The notes beneath the pieces were generated by a model. The model was not told where the DNA came from, searched no databases, and saw only the letters and a program-made list of their open reading frames with translations. A stretch of 64,000 nucleotides of DNA from Rhynchopus euleeides. Its lineage: Eukaryota > Euglenozoa > Diplonemea > Diplonemida > Diplonemidae. Location of the stretch: positions 806,001 through 870,000 of the forward strand of contig OY723323.1 in the NCBI GenBank assembly GCA_963210315.1, read 5' to 3'. This document shows positions 20,701-34,662 of the stretch, piece after piece. The position numbers and the translations under genes were made by a program. Position 1 is the first letter of the stretch. Every line of letters starts with the position of its first letter.

Positions 20701-21478
20701 CAACGAGACGCTTGCCTACCCCGAAGCAGAGGGTGCTGCTCCTTCAGACGCAGCCCCTGGGGCAAGCGAGGAGGGGTGCGACGCCACGATGCAGAAGGAG
20801 GAGGAGTCCCCAGTGGCGGCTGCGCCTGCCGCGCCGACGCCGGTGCCCTACCCGGTGCCGCTGGCGTCGCGGGGTGTTGTGGCTCCTGCAGGGGATGCGG
20901 CGCTGGCGCAGGAGCTGAGGCAGTGGGCAGAGGACAGTGCGCGGACACAGCGGACGGTGGAGCAGTGCCGTGATACCTACACAGAGCAGGAGCAGCTTGA
21001 CGAGTCGAACCCGTGGTATTGCCCGAAGTGTCAGGATCATGTCCGTGCCTTCAAGATGATCTCGATCTACCGCCCTCCGAAGTACCTCGTGGTTCACTTC
21101 AACCGTTTCTCCTACCACGCCTCCGCAAGCTACGGCCGTTATTACGGAGGGGTTCGGAAGAAGGTGGAGACGAACATCATCTATGGCGACACGTTTGACC
21201 TGCAGCCCTCGATTGACCCCCAGTCCCCCTTCTACACGACAGAGCCTGTGAAGTACAGCCTTTATGGCGTGACATGCCATATGGGGTCTGCCATCGGGGG
21301 GCATTACATCGCGTATACAAAGGTGGGGCGGGAGTGGAAGCTGTGCAACGACTCTACCGTTTCGTCCTCCACACTGAAGGAGGCGACCAACTCGTCTGCC
21401 TACATCCTCTTCTACGAAAGAGCGGAGGATGTACCCGAGGTTTGCAAGCGGAGCCCGCAGCAGGAACCGCTCCGGTGA
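17760..21478 (+). CDS. USP4/11/15-type ubiquitin-specific protease (deubiquitinase)
   Basis: Exon 1 is 17760-17909 (50 codons from ATG) and exon 2 is 18059-21478; together 1,189 residues. The enzyme cleaves ubiquitin from proteins (peptidase C19). The Cys box GLRNIGNTCFMNSAIQ places the nucleophile at about C411. The QHDSQELLSYLLDGLHED motif follows. A His box GGHYIAY (about H1132) and CNDSTVSS complete the active site. Two CxxC pairs (CNVCEHQG near 562, WYCPKCQDH near 1038) form the zinc site that, as in USP4/15, is split by an insert of about 400 low-complexity residues (Glu/Lys/Ala/Pro-rich). No canonical DUSP domain is recognised in the N-terminal 250 residues. An unidentified domain of about 125 residues (254-381, GTWEY...EYREQP) precedes the catalytic core and is the piece duplicated in the mosaic ORF. 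All catalytic residues are present, so it should be active. Confidence 0.88.
17910..18058 (+). other. cis-spliced intron of the USP gene (149 bp)
   Basis: The donor is CAC|GTATGT and the acceptor CTCCACAG, preceded by a C/T-rich tract. Phase is 0 on both sides. The exon 1 frame (MSHAKWVDRLIPF...) is closed inside the intron, while the long catalytic frame has no start before it. Confidence 0.7.
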
Positions 21479-22785
21479 GAGAGAGAGCTCGTTTCTTTTT
21501 GGTTTATGGTTCTGAATCGTATTACTTGCCAGGGGGGGGCGGGCAACAGCTTCTCTCTGGGGCAAATCATCGGAACTCATTCAAGACAAAAAGGGTTTAC
21601 CCACAACACCCCACCCGCAAGAATCTGTTAGACCACCTTCAGAGAGACAGATCTAAAGAAAATCGGCGCCTGTGTGCCGGCTGCTTCGAGAGTGTGCGGG
21701 GGGTGTGTGCGGGGTGCGGGTGTTATGTGCTCGACTGTGTTTTCTGCACTACTGCTGCAGGGTTCTCGTGTGGAGGGGGTGTGCGTGTGGGGGAGGGGGG
21801 TGGGGGGGGGGGGGGGCGGGTCGGCGGTGTGAATCGAAAATCGGCATTTGGAAGAGGGGAAGGGGAGTGCATCGATTCCACCGCCGCGTGTTTCTTTCCC
21901 CGGGGGGGGTGGGGTGCTGCTCTGTGTGTTGGAGGTTTAAGAAACTGCCAAGCTTGTCGTTGGCTTTCCCCCACCCCCTTTATAATGGGAAGGCATCTAG
22001 CTGTGGGAGCGTTGCTTCGGACTGAAATCGTGCTCCTTCTGCTTTTATAAAAGAAATCGCCCTGCCAAGTCTTTCGTTGGGCGTCCTGTGAAGCGGCAAC
22101 AAGGCTTCAGATGATGACGCTTCCTGCACCCCAAAAATCAGACACCGTTCGGTAAAGACAACGGCTCGCCGACTCAATAAACTATGGCGTTCTCTCTAAC
22201 CCCCACCCCCTCTTGAGACACAACATCCGGTCTAACAGCAATGTGTGTGTTACGTCAACCCCCCCTCCCCTACTTCCTCCAGGGCATCGTCCCCCATGGG
22301 CCTCCGCCATTTTGCCCTAGCTGTAGCGGCTTGCCTGTGCCCCCGGGATGGTTTTTTCCTGGATATTCCTCCCCACCCCCCCACCCCGTGCACAGCGTTG
22401 CCCTCACGCACCCCCCTCCCGTTGTGCATTGATCTGCCTTGTGCAACATATCTGGTGTAGTGACTACAAAAAGGACTAACATTGCGAGAAGGTGCTGGGA
22501 GATTTACTTTTCCATTCCCTCTCGACGATCAAACCCCCCCCTCCCACCCCCCCTCAAGTTCTCAAGATGGGAGAGAAATAGAGTGAAGGAGGAAGAGGTG
22601 TGATTTGGTATCCTCGTTCTGAGGGGCCTTCGCTCTGTGTCGAGGTGTGTCAGGTTGCAGCCTTTTTTTTTGCTTGCTATTGTTAGGCGGCTCGCTTGTG
22701 TGCACTGTCGAGCGAAAAACCCCCTCCGGGTATTTTCACACCTGAATCATCCGAGAGAAGGAGGAAGATAAAGAGAGAGAGCGCG
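21479..22785. other. 3' flank of the USP gene, no gene seen
   Basis: A GA-rich stretch directly follows the stop, and a long G run lies at about 21795-21820. C-rich tracts lie at 22260-22420 and 22530-22550. No open frame has recognisable content. The USP 3' UTR presumably lies in the first few hundred bases. Confidence 0.4.
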
Positions 22786-22786
22786 T

Positions 22787-22853
22787 GTGTTACCCTTGGT
22801 GTGTGGGTATCCTCGTTCCGGGGATACTCACACTTAAAAGCACACGAGAGAGA
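22787..22853 (+). repeat. 63-bp direct repeat, copy 1
   Basis: Runs from ACCCTTGGTGTG through GGGGATACTCACAC to CACACGAGAGAGAG. It matches 23882-23945 with about 80% identity and the same orientation. Together the two copies bracket a 1.1-kb stretch containing a small open frame. Confidence 0.5.
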
Positions 22854-23394
22854 GGGGCTGTGTGTGTGTGGGGGAGCAGATTGAGGGCGGTGGTGCTGAC
22901 AGTGTGTCTTGGCAGTTGTGGATCTCAGACACAAAACCTGCGTCATTCTTGTGCTTCCTTCTAAGCTTTACTTCTATTTCAATACCCCCCCCCCCCTCCC
23001 TCCCCACCTGTTGTGTGACTTTGCAGCAGTTTTAAAGGTTTACAAAATCAAAGGAAGCTACTCACCACCCGCTGCTGCCGGCAAGAGAAAGGCTGCGCTG
23101 CGGTGCAAAAGAAGAGGATATCCAAATTCACACTCCCCCACCCCCCCCAAAAAACAAAGCGTCCGGAGTCTTGTGGGTGGGCGGGGGAGAGGGGGGGAGT
23201 GAAGACGGGCAAAAAAAAATAACAAAAAAATCCATGTTGTTGAGTTGAGGTGTATCCATAGGGTGCGCCTCACAGCGAGGATCGCATCGCCGGGTTTGCA
23301 GCTTTGCAGGGGTGTGTGCGCTCGGGGTGTGGCTCGACGTAAGAAGAGGCTGGCCCATACCGTGTGCTCCCCGGGCTCACCCCACCGCCACCTG

Positions 23395-23877
23395 ATGCAG
23401 CCTCGTAGGAGGCTCTCACCCGACGGCGTCAGGCCATCCATCCCCGCCGTGGCGCAGCTGAAGCGCACCGCCTTAGAGGCGCATACCGGTTCCACCCCGG
23501 CACTGCCTGCCCAAAGGCCTAGGGTCGACCACGTGATCCCCACCGCTGACGCTGACGCTGACGTGGGCGCCGCTGATCCGGACCCACCTTCTCCTACTAC
23601 CTCCCCTCCCGACGGCGTGTCCGTTGACGCAGCCCTTCCCCAAAGGCCCCGTTCTGGTGCCTCTTCCTCCTCCGCCCGTGCGCGGTCACCGCACGCGCCT
23701 ACAGGCTTCCGGGCCTACCTTAATCCTCCTTCCTCACGTAGCGCGTCACCGGGCGCTACAGACCGTGTGGCGCCTGCGCCTCCTCCTCCTCCTGTGTCAC
23801 TTCCCTCACCCCACCAGAGCAGCTCCTCTCTCAAACAAGGGGAGTCTACCGGGCCGCGGGCCCGCGTAGTTAAGTAG
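23395..23877 (+). CDS. hypothetical Pro/Ser/Ala-rich protein
   Basis: 160 codons from ATG 23395 (the frame is open further upstream, to about 23245). The product is rich in Pro, Ser, Ala, Arg and Asp-Ala repeats, with no motif recognised. It lies between two direct repeats and just before the GA array. It could be the N-terminal part of a mobile-element protein, a small host gene, or chance openness in GC-rich DNA. Confidence 0.25.
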   Translation: MQPRRRLSPDGVRPSIPAVAQLKRTALEAHTGSTPALPAQRPRVDHVIPTADADADVGAADPDPPSPTTSPPDGVSVDAALPQRPRSGASSSSARARSPHAPTGFRAYLNPPSSRSASPGATDRVAPAPPPPPVSLPSPHQSSSSLKQGESTGPRARVVK

Positions 23878-23881
23878 ACGA

Positions 23882-26257
<2,376 letters not shown>

Positions 26258-26484
26258 GCGGGCTGAGGTCAGGCTGGCGACCCAGGTTTTCAGGGTGACA
26301 CCAGGATTTCCTCGAAATTTTGGGTGACCCCCACCCTGGTCGGGGGGGGGGGGGTCCCTCGCAAAGTGGGGGACAGGGGGGGGGGGGTACACTGGCTACC
26401 TCCCGCACCTGTAGGAAAGGACCCCCCCCCCCCCCTTGTACCTGTACAGGGGGGGTACTTTTACCCAATTGGCATTTCCCAGTA
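26258..26484. other. spacer rich in G and C runs
   Basis: Poly-G and poly-C runs at 26340-26440 in both senses. No gene is seen. Confidence 0.4.
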
Positions 26485-27372
26485 AGTGGTGTCAATAGGC
26501 ACCCCATGGCCAAAATGACCCCACCACAATCCGCACGGATCCCAAATATCCCAAAGAACGGGTTTTTGGAAAATCCGAGGGGGGGGGTCCCGCTGGGTGG
26601 GTAGGTGGGGTGGGGTGTGGGGTGGGCTGGTGAAGGTGGCTGCCTCCCAGCCACCTTCACCCATGACCAGTCCCTGAACCAGACCCACGTTTCATGGGCG
26701 AAACTTGGCTCGTACACCACCAAAGTGACCCCACTGTGATCCGCAAAAATTCCAAACGTTCAAAAGAAAGGGGTTTTGGAACACCCGAGGAGGGGGTCCC
26801 GCTGGGTGGGTGGGGTGGGGTGTGGGCTGACTGCCTCCCAGCCACGCTGACCAGCCCCTGAACTAGACCCGTGTTTCATGGGTGATGCTTGGCTCGCACA
26901 CCACCAAAGTGACCCCACTGTGATCCGCACAAATTCCAAACGTTCAAAAGAAAGGGGTTTTGGAACACCCGTGGAGGGGGTCCCGCTGGGTGGGTGGGTG
27001 TGGCTGCCTCCCAGTCACATTCCCTTAGGACCAGCCCCTGAACCAGAGGCACATTTCATGGACGGTGTTTGGCTCCTAGACCCACAAAGTGACCCCACTA
27101 CGATTCGCAAAAGTTCCAAACGTTCAGAAGAACGGGGTTTTGGAATACCCGAGGAGGGGGTCCCGCTGGGTGGGTGGGCTGGTGTGGCTGCCTCCCAGTC
27201 ACATCCTCCTGGGGCCAGCCTCCTATGACCAGACCCTGAATCAGACCCACATTTCATGGGTGAAGCTTGACACCTCGACCCACAGTGTGACCCCACTACG
27301 ATCCGCACAGATTCCAAATAGTCAAAAGAAAGGGGTTTCGGAGCACCCGAGGAGGGGGTCCCGCTGATTTTG
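26485..27372. repeat. five tandem copies of a roughly 180-200-bp unit
   Basis: Each unit contains TTTCATGGGTGAAGCTTG-like, AAAGTGACCCCACT, GATCCGCA and GAGGGGGTCCCGCTGGGTGG blocks. The AAGTGACCCC block recurs near 26515, 26722, 26905, 27087 and 27289. The first unit is the most divergent (CCATGGCCAAAATGACCCCA) and most resembles the arms of the element at 62.6-63.2 kb. No conserved reading frame is shared between units. Confidence 0.75.
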
Positions 27373-28152
27373 GGTCACTTTCGGGTGATGTCAGGTACCT
27401 GGAGTGACCGCAGGTAGCCCATTTTCAGGGTGGGAGCCCTACTCGTACGTCACCCAGATTCAGCCCAAACCGTGCACCTCGGGTGCACGGTCGCCGGCAG
27501 CGCGCGGGCACCCGGAAACAGGCCGCATTTGCGCGCGCTGCCTGCACCCTGCACGCCAGCCCCCCCCCCCCCCCCCCCCGGGGCTGTAAGCGACCCCCCA
27601 GAAAAAGACTTGGAGTTGCGTTCTTTGTTTGTACGAACGGTGCCTGCTAGTGCATGTGTGCAGGATACCGAACGCTGCCACGAGTCTTTTTAGTGCGAAA
27701 AGCTAGCTGTTCTTGCAAAAATTACCCCAGCCACTGCCCCCCCCCCCCCCCCCCCCGGTTGTCAGACGAGAGCTGAACCTTTTGAAATGGAGGCCGCAAC
27801 CCCCCCCCCCCCCTTCCCCCTTCCCTGCATACTGCATAACCACAGTTTGACACAGAGCGAAGACCCGCTGTGGATGATCTGGTTTTCCTGTCCGTTGTGA
27901 GTTGGTCGGGTGGTGGGGTGGAGGGGGTGGCGGGGGCTGGGGCGACCGAGGTGTGTCCGGAGGAAGGAGGGTGTGTTTTGTGTGGGGGGTGGTGGTCGGC
28001 GTGATGGGGGGGAGGGGGGGGTGTGGGTGTGTGTGTGTGTGTGTGTGGTTATAAAGTTTTAAGGCGGTGTCGCCCTGCACGGGCAGTAGCACCTCCCCTT
28101 CAGTATCGCACTCCCGAAGGATTCCCCAACACGACGTGACACCGGTTTCGAC

Positions 28153-28186
<34 letters not shown>

Positions 28187-29027
28187 TCAATATTGCCAGT
28201 ATACATTCAGGCTGCAAGCGTGCCAGGGTGAAGATGATCCCCCCCCACCCCCCCCACCCGGGCCACCATTTTTTCATTGCCCCAAACAAAAGCTTTTGCT
28301 TGTCGCAGCGAAAGAGTCAGTGGGAGCGTACCCGCGCGCAGTGTGTTTTGAGAGAGCAGCACAAAAAAACCCCACTTATTCACAGCAACGCCTTTCACAG
28401 GGGATACAACACACTGCGCACAAACAAAACTCGGACTCTTTGATATTTGATGCCTGTGGGGTCTTCGCTACAGGGGGGGGGGAGGGGGGATCGTCAGTGC
28501 ATTTTTTTGGTGCAGTTCCTGTCGAATTGGCTGGAAAAAAACTGACGAAGATTTGACGAAATAATAACGACCGAGCGAAAGACCCCGCCCCCCCCCCCCC
28601 CTGTCTCTCGTGTTGTCTCTCAGACAATCGAACACCCCCATGCTACATCCAACCACAACCACACCACATCGCCACAGGGTATCCCCTCCCCCCACCCCCC
28701 CCCCCTCTGCCGCTAGCTCAAGGCATTAGAGGGAGAGAGGGTGTGAAGGGGAAAGAGAGAAGCTCCAACAAGAGAAAAGGACGAACCAAAAGACACCCAC
28801 AGATCCCGACCTCCTTTTGGTCTGCTGCGCAGGGCAGCTGCGTGAGAAGAGGGGGGGGGTGTGTGTGCAGGGGGGGAGAGGGGGGGGGGGGGGCGGGAGT
28901 CCTCTTCCTTCTTATTTTCTCCCTTTTTCGCCACACAAATCCCCCCCCCCCCGCCTCTGCTCGTCTCTGTTTGATCTAAACGCGGGGCCCAAGTCTCGCC
29001 TGCCCATCTCTCGCCCCGCTGTGAACG
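27373..29027. other. intergenic region with dispersed repeats, upstream of the kinase gene
   Basis: No gene was found. It contains a 100-bp segment (27612-27716, TTCTTTGTTTGTACGAAC core) that recurs at 46557-46625, long C runs, TG arrays at 28020-28050 and 28155-28185, a segment (28085-28155) with an inverted relative at 31297-31370, and a short TIR element at 28458-28586. Pyrimidine-rich sequence at 28905-28970 precedes the kinase start. Confidence 0.45.
28458..28586. mobile_element. 129-bp MITE-like element, GGGGTCTTCGCT family, copy 1
   Basis: Ends GGGGTCTTCGCTAC and GAGCGAAAGACCCC are near-perfect inverted repeats. The inside (GTGCATTTTTTTGGTGCA, CTGACGAAG) matches the copy at 35499-35610 in opposite orientation. 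Confidence 0.6.
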
Positions 29028-30410
29028 ATGTCACATTCACGGATGACGCAGGAGAAGGCTGCCGCAGCAAAGCACAGCGTCGAAGGGGTTTACCGGCTGA
29101 TTCTGAACCGGTCCCAGTCGAACCAGAAGCCGGATCTGCATCGGCGGAAGTGTTCGATAAAAGACTTCCAGCTCCTCTCACTTATCGGGAAAGGTGCGTT
29201 TGGGCAGGTTTACCTCTGTAAACACCAGGAGGCTGACGGGGCAAAGGTTGCGAAGAACAAACTGTTCGCCCTGAAGAAGCTGAAGAAGGACGAGATCTTC
29301 AAACGCAACCAGCTCCACCACGTCCGGGCTGAGCAGGAGGTCCTCCAGGCCGGCGCGGAGATCAACAAATGGGTTGTAAACCTCCACTTCTCCTTTCAGG
29401 ACGCCAGCTCGCTCTACCTCATCATGGACTACCTGCCTGGGGGTGACATGATGCAGTGGCTGATCAAAGAGGAGGTCTTTTCTGTCCCGACGACGAGATT
29501 CTACATCGCGGAGCTGTGCCATGCCGTGCGGTCCGTCCACCTGATGCGGTACGTCCACCGCGATATCAAGCCCGACAACATCCTGCTGGAAGCGAGCGGG
29601 CATCTCCAGCTATCGGACTTCGGCCTCTGCAAACACTTCCCAGAGAAATACGGGCATGATGACGAGGGTGCGTTCATCACAGCGCACGGCACTTCAAGCC
29701 ATGCCGACCCTGCTGCAGAGGGTGTCCCTTCCGAGGAGCCAACTCATAAAAACAAGCAGGTGTCGTGGCGTTCGTCGCAGCAGAGGCGGAAGATGTTCTA
29801 CTCCACTGTCGGGTCACCGGGCTACATCGCACCTGAGGTGCTGCAGAACCGAGGCTACGGGGTGGAGTGCGACTGGTGGAGTGTGGGTGTCATCATGTAT
29901 GAGATGCTCTGCGGGTACCCCCCGTTCTATTCAGAGAATGTGATGCAGACGTGTCAGAAGATCCTGAGGTGGAGGGAATACCTTCACTTCCCTGCGGAGT
30001 GCAACCTGGATAAAGACGCGCAGGACCTGATTGTCAAGCTGCTGTGCGAGCCGGAGAAGCGCCTGACATACGAACAGATCAAATCGCACCCGTTCTTCGC
30101 CGGCCTCCCCTGGGACACGATCAGGGAGATGCCTGCCGCATTCCAGCCGCATCTCCGCGACCCTTACGACACGAGGTATTTCCCCAAGTTTTCTGACGAG
30201 GACCAGGCCCGCGCGCTGGCATCTGCCCAGGGGACCCCCATTGACGACTCGCACGACCCCCAGACTGAAGATCCGCGGAACGTTCTGTGGCACTCCTTCA
30301 ATTGGACAAACCCTGCGTCGAGCAGGAGGGGGAAGTCCGATGCAAACAGCGGCTCCCGCGATGCCCTCCTCCCCATGTCCGTGCCGGGTGTGGACCACCG
30401 TTCAGACTGA
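29028..30410 (+). CDS. NDR/LATS-family AGC serine/threonine kinase
   Basis: 460 codons from an ATG followed by the family's N-terminal signature, TQEKAAAAK and the helix that binds MOB co-activators in known NDR kinases. The kinase domain starts near residue 46: glycine loop [12 protein letters not shown]-binding [15 protein letters not shown] near 178 and DFGLC near 198. A roughly 60-residue insert before the activation segment is diagnostic of the NDR/LATS group. [14 protein letters not shown] follows, carrying the activation-loop Ser. A C-terminal extension with [14 protein letters not shown] and a hydrophobic-motif equivalent (WHSFNWTNP, with the phosphorylatable Thr) is present. All catalytic residues are intact. 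The family acts with MOB proteins in cell division and morphogenesis. No introns are needed. Confidence 0.92.
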   Translation: MSHSRMTQEKAAAAKHSVEGVYRLILNRSQSNQKPDLHRRKCSIKDFQLLSLIGKGAFGQVYLCKHQEADGAKVAKNKLFALKKLKKDEIFKRNQLHHVRAEQEVLQAGAEINKWVVNLHFSFQDASSLYLIMDYLPGGDMMQWLIKEEVFSVPTTRFYIAELCHAVRSVHLMRYVHRDIKPDNILLEASGHLQLSDFGLCKHFPEKYGHDDEGAFITAHGTSSHADPAAEGVPSEEPTHKNKQVSWRSSQQRRKMFYSTVGSPGYIAPEVLQNRGYGVECDWWSVGVIMYEMLCGYPPFYSENVMQTCQKILRWREYLHFPAECNLDKDAQDLIVKLLCEPEKRLTYEQIKSHPFFAGLPWDTIREMPAAFQPHLRDPYDTRYFPKFSDEDQARALASAQGTPIDDSHDPQTEDPRNVLWHSFNWTNPASSRRGKSDANSGSRDALLPMSVPGVDHRSD

Positions 30411-31075
30411 GGTGATCCGGGTGTGGTGTGCTGTGTGTTGTGTTGTGTTGTGTTGTTATGTTATCTGGCCCATTCCTTCCCACCTCCGGTGTCACCCGGC
30501 ACTTTCCAAAAAAAAAAAGAGCAAAGAAGAAAAAGAAATCGACATTTCTGTGTGTGCGCATGCGATCATCAGATCTGGGGATGGGGGTGGGTGGAAGGGG
30601 AGAGGGGAGGAGGGAGAGGGGCTTGGTTGCATTGTGCAACCCCCCCGCCCCCCCCCCCCCCCCTCCTAAAAAGCGGCAATCTTTCCCCCCCCCCCCAAGG
30701 GTGGAGGGATACGATGCCCGTTTATTTTATCGGGAAAGGCGTGGGGGGGGGGAGGGGGGAGGGAAGGGGGGGCACACGCCCCGCTTTAACTTCAAAGAAC
30801 TACCCCACCCACCCCCCCACCCCCACTTCCCCCGACAAAGGTGTAGTGTCAGACGTGTGGGGTGGCCACCGCAATGCACGTCACTACCCAATCGCGAGAG
30901 CTGCCCTGCCCTGTTGTGGTTTGCCACTGGCTGGCCTCGTGTTGTACACCAGGCCGGCCAGTCAGGCGGAGAGGGGGGGGAGGGGGGCACGCATGCCAAA
31001 AAAAACCAGCAACGCAAAGGGCATCCCCAAAAAAAGAACGTATGGAAGCCCTATGCATCCCCCCCCCCCCCCCTA
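30411..31075. other. 3' flank of the kinase gene
   Basis: TG-rich sequence directly follows the stop; then A-rich (30510-30540), G-rich and C-rich runs. No gene is seen. At 31049 a CCCTATGCATCCCCCC block begins that recurs at about 34660, on the far side of the nested elements. Confidence 0.45.
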
Positions 31076-32222
31076 GGCATACTTGTCCCCCCATATGGGG
31101 AACCCCCTAAATCTGGGGGAAATATGGGGGGTCTCAAAACCCCGCCCCCATATGGGGAAAAAGGCTGAAAATATGGGGAAAACCCGGTAAAATATGGGGG
31201 AATATGGGGGAAATATGGGGCCCATATGGGGGGATATGGGGGTATTCGTGCTGCAACGGGAGAACATCAAACCACTCAGGCACAGACACACACGAAGTGC
31301 GCGTCGAAACCGGCCTCATGCCTTGTTGGGGATCCTCCAGGAGTCCGATCCTGGGGAGGTGCGCCCTCGTTCAGGTGTGGCCAGGTCTGGCCCCCCCTGG
31401 AAGATCCCCCAGGTGGGTCGCACCGACCTCCTGTTCCTCTCCTGCGCCGATACAGCGGCAGCGGAGAGCAAACGCTTCCCGGTTTGGCGGGGCACCGCAG
31501 TGACAGCGGCAGCGGTGGTGGACACATACGCACAGACACACATAGCGCGTTCAGGGTTAACAGCTCCTCACAACACACACTCTTGTGTTTATAAGTCCTC
31601 ACTCTGGTGTGTTTGCGATTGCGAACTGCCCCCTGAGGTCCTTAATTAGACAAGGGAATTCACAAGCAGTGCATTCTGGTGTCAGGCGCTTCCGCCGCTT
31701 TTGACCGCTCCGAGCGCCGAAAAGTCGGAGTCGACGCTCGTCACCAGGCAGCTTGACATGTTCAAGCTGCATCTGCCGGGTGGAATGAGACCTGTGAAGG
31801 CCAGTACAAGGACTGGCTGCAGGACGCAACTGTTCTGCCAGCAAAGACAGGACTACTGGACAGCATGCTCTGATGACCGCTACTCAGACTTGAAGAAAGT
31901 GGCGGTCGGCACTCTCACAGCACCTTTTGTGGTCTGACTCGAGCACTTCAGCCGGGCGTTTCCTCTCTGCAGAAAGCGACGAGGTGAGATGGCTCTGCAA
32001 GGTGCTAGACGTCCCCTGTCAGTGGCTGACTTCACACCCTGTGAAAAGCAGAACGAAGAGAACTGTTTGCTGACTGCTTCCACCTGAGGAACCCCTGGGT
32101 TTTCCCCCATATATCCCCCATATGGGGGAAATATGGGGGAACAGGACTTGAAAAACCCCCCATATTCCCCCCATATTTTCCCCATATTTTTGGCCTTCCC
32201 CATATGGGGGTACAAGTATGCC
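31076..32222. mobile_element. 1.15-kb TIR element with CCCCATATGGGG tips (element A)
   Basis: Ends GGCATACTTG...CAAGTATGCC, followed inward by arrays of CCCCATATGGGG and AATATGGGGG, denser on the left (31088-31245) than on the right (32100-32210). TA flanks both ends (31074-31075, 32223-32224). The interior has no recognised protein. A segment at 31297-31370 is related to 28085-28155 in inverse orientation. Confidence 0.7.
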
Positions 32223-32227
32223 TAGGG

Positions 32228-33506
32228 CAGTGATGTTAGGATACGGTGGATACGTATCCGTATCCGTATCCGTATTCAAATTTTCCAGAAATCGATAGGA
32301 TACGGTCAGGATACGGTCCATATACAGTGCCACAGAAAAGTTTCGAACACGATAAATTTTAAGATAATTTTAAGTTTTAAGACGAAAATCGCGCTTCGCG
32401 AAAAATTTTAAAACATTCTTTTGTTCAATACTTTGTTTCAAAGTCAAGGATCTTTCTCCGAAGTGTTTTCGGACAAAGATTTCTTGACAAGAGAGATACT
32501 AAAAATACTTCTTGACAGGACTGGACAGGTCGAGGTCATTCTATTTGCGATGTCAGCAGCATCCAGTGGACCCGAAAAGGCCCCCATGTCGTGTGGTTTG
32601 GAGGGATGGACCGCTCGGTTGCGGAAACCACTCGACTGGGGATAACGACCCTGTTGAGGTTGGACATTCCTCTTTTGGCCTCTCTGCCTGCGATCCGCAA
32701 ACTCATCCGCTTTTAGCAACTCGCAGCAAACCTGGCGATAGGGGACAGATAGGAGTAACCTGAGTGAGGTTGAAGGATGCTGACACCCGCCTGACCCAAA
32801 GACTGCCTGTTCACAGCGCTGGAGTGTTGCACATGTGGCACATCATCCCACACACCTCTAGGAAACTCCCATGATGCAGGATAGATAACTTTTAAAACAA
32901 AACAAAAGTTTTGAGACGAAAAAACTTTCGAACGGAGAATTTTAAAACTTTTGTTCGTTCGAAACTTTTCTGCGGCACTGTACTTGGTGGGGGAGTACTT
33001 TGGGTACAGACGGGCACACCACACGAAGGCCATCGCCAAGGCTGTCGCCAGGCGGTGCTGAAGACGGTGACGGATCTGGAACCAATGATGCACCAAGAAT
33101 GCTCGTGGTGGACGTGGCGGTCAGGGGACGGTCAAGGAGACCAATGGGCGGAAGACGGTCATGTGTAGGTTCTGCAGCAGATTGAGTGCATGTTGGCCTC
33201 TGACATGAACCTGCTGCATCCCCTTCTGGGAGGGCCTGGGATCATCCGTGGCTGTGCCCCCAAGGGGGATGAGGAGGAGGGTGCACACCACACCCTGAAG
33301 GGGGCATAGCAGAGCAACGTGCCCGCTCCACAACGGGCACGTTACCCAATGACAAGGGCAGCTGCCCACACCCCTAGCACCAGCTTACCTGGGCTGGGCC
33401 CACTTTGGTAGGCAGAGCGTATCCCGTATCCGGATACGTATCCGTATCCGTATCCGTATCCCGATTTTGAAAAACCACCGTATCCGACCGTATTTCTACA
33501 TCACTG
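32228..33506. mobile_element. hAT-like non-autonomous element (element B)
   Basis: Termini CAGTGATGTTAGGATACGG and, inverted at the right, CAGTGATGTAGAAATACGG. CAGTGATG fits the CAGNG ends of hAT transposons. Flanking octamers GCCTAGGG and CCCTAGGG match at 7 of 8 bases, as an 8-bp hAT target duplication would. Both subterminal regions carry arrays of the hexamer GTATCC/GGATAC. A Tc1/mariner-like insertion lies inside. No hAT transposase is seen. Confidence 0.65.
32325..32980. mobile_element. Tc1/mariner-like MITE nested in element B
   Basis: Inverted ends CAGTGCCACAGAAAAGTTTC and, on the opposite strand at the right, CAGTGCCGCAGAAAAGTTTC, with TA immediately outside each end (32323-32324, 32981-32982). 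Subterminal TTTTAAGACGAAAA-type motifs are also inverted. The 656-bp size and lack of coding content indicate a non-autonomous copy. Confidence 0.65.
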
Positions 33507-33511
33507 CCCTA

Positions 33512-34662
33512 GGGGGGGGTCACTGCACCCAAAAAAGCCTGTACATAGGCCAAATTTTGGGAATCGAGTTTTTGACCCTAAAAGGGTGATTCTGCTGGCA
33601 GAAAGTGCCCAATATACTCCGGAAACTCATTTCCGCCCACTCCCAGGGGGTGGTATGGCCCCGACGACGCCGTTTTTGTCGATGAAAATTTTTGTGACAC
33701 AACTTGTACCTGGACTGCACCCCACAGGGCACGTCAACCAGAGCAAACACACCTCAACCTGCCAGAGGCACAGAAGAGCTGGTGTTGTTGGTTTTCCTGA
33801 ACCCGAATGGGTTCTCAGTGTCCTCCAGAGGTCAAAAGTCAAGCCAAAATGAGGTGCGAGCACAAGAATTGTTGTGGGAGAACCATGGTACAGATCGTGT
33901 CACATTTTGAGGGTGTTCCAGGGGAGCTCTCAGCAGCTGGGTCTGCGGCACGGCGCATCCGTTGCCAGGGAGCGCGTCCTCGGGTGTGGTGCCATGCCTG
34001 TGATCATGTGGCACAGGGGCGCGACGCAAGAGTCCCTACACTGCCTCCTCTGACGGGGAGGCAGCTGACTGGAACACGCACCTGGTCCAGCAGGCACGAG
34101 TACAAAGGGCCAGAGGTACGCACAGCAGAATCAGCAGAAGCGCAAGCTTGCCCGTCTCCGCCTCCAGCCCCGACTTCAGATCGACGGCATGACGAGAGTA
34201 CTCTGAGGACGCGCTCCCTGGCAACGGATGCGCCGTGTCGCAGCTCAGTTGCTGGGAGCTCCCCTGGAACACCCTAAATATGTGACACGATCTGTACCAT
34301 GGTTCTCCCACAACAATTCTTGTGCTCGCACCTCATTTTGGCTTGACTTTTGACCTCTGGAGGGCACCGAGAACCCATTCGGGTTCAGGAAAACCAACAA
34401 CACCAGCTCTTCTGTGCCTCTGGCAGGTTGAGGTGTGTTTGCTCTGGTTGACGTGCCCTGTGGGGTGCAGTCCAGGTACAAGTTGTGTCACAAAAATTTT
34501 CATCGACAAAAACGGCGTCGTCGGGGCCATACCACCCCCTGGGAGTGGGCGGAAATGAGTTTCCGGAGTATATTGGGCACTTTCTGCCAGCAGAATCACC
34601 CTTTTAGGGTCAAAAACTCGATTCCCAAAATTTGGCCTATGTTTGACCCAGTGACCCCCCCC
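33512..34662. mobile_element. 1.15-kb foldback element with arms of about 460 bp (element C)
   Basis: Nearly perfect inverted arms lie at about 33520-33980 and 34204-34660, around a 220-bp loop. They begin GGGGGGGGTCACTG on the left; on the right the end reads CAGTGACCCCCCCC. TA lies outside both ends (33510-33511, 34663-34664). Open frames in the arms are mirror copies and need not be coding. High arm identity points to a young or gene-converted element. Confidence 0.75.

Noticed and set aside
32228-33506. GTATCC hexamer arrays as interstitial telomere repeats
   Set aside because: They sit symmetrically at both ends of a TIR element and are better explained as its subterminal motifs.
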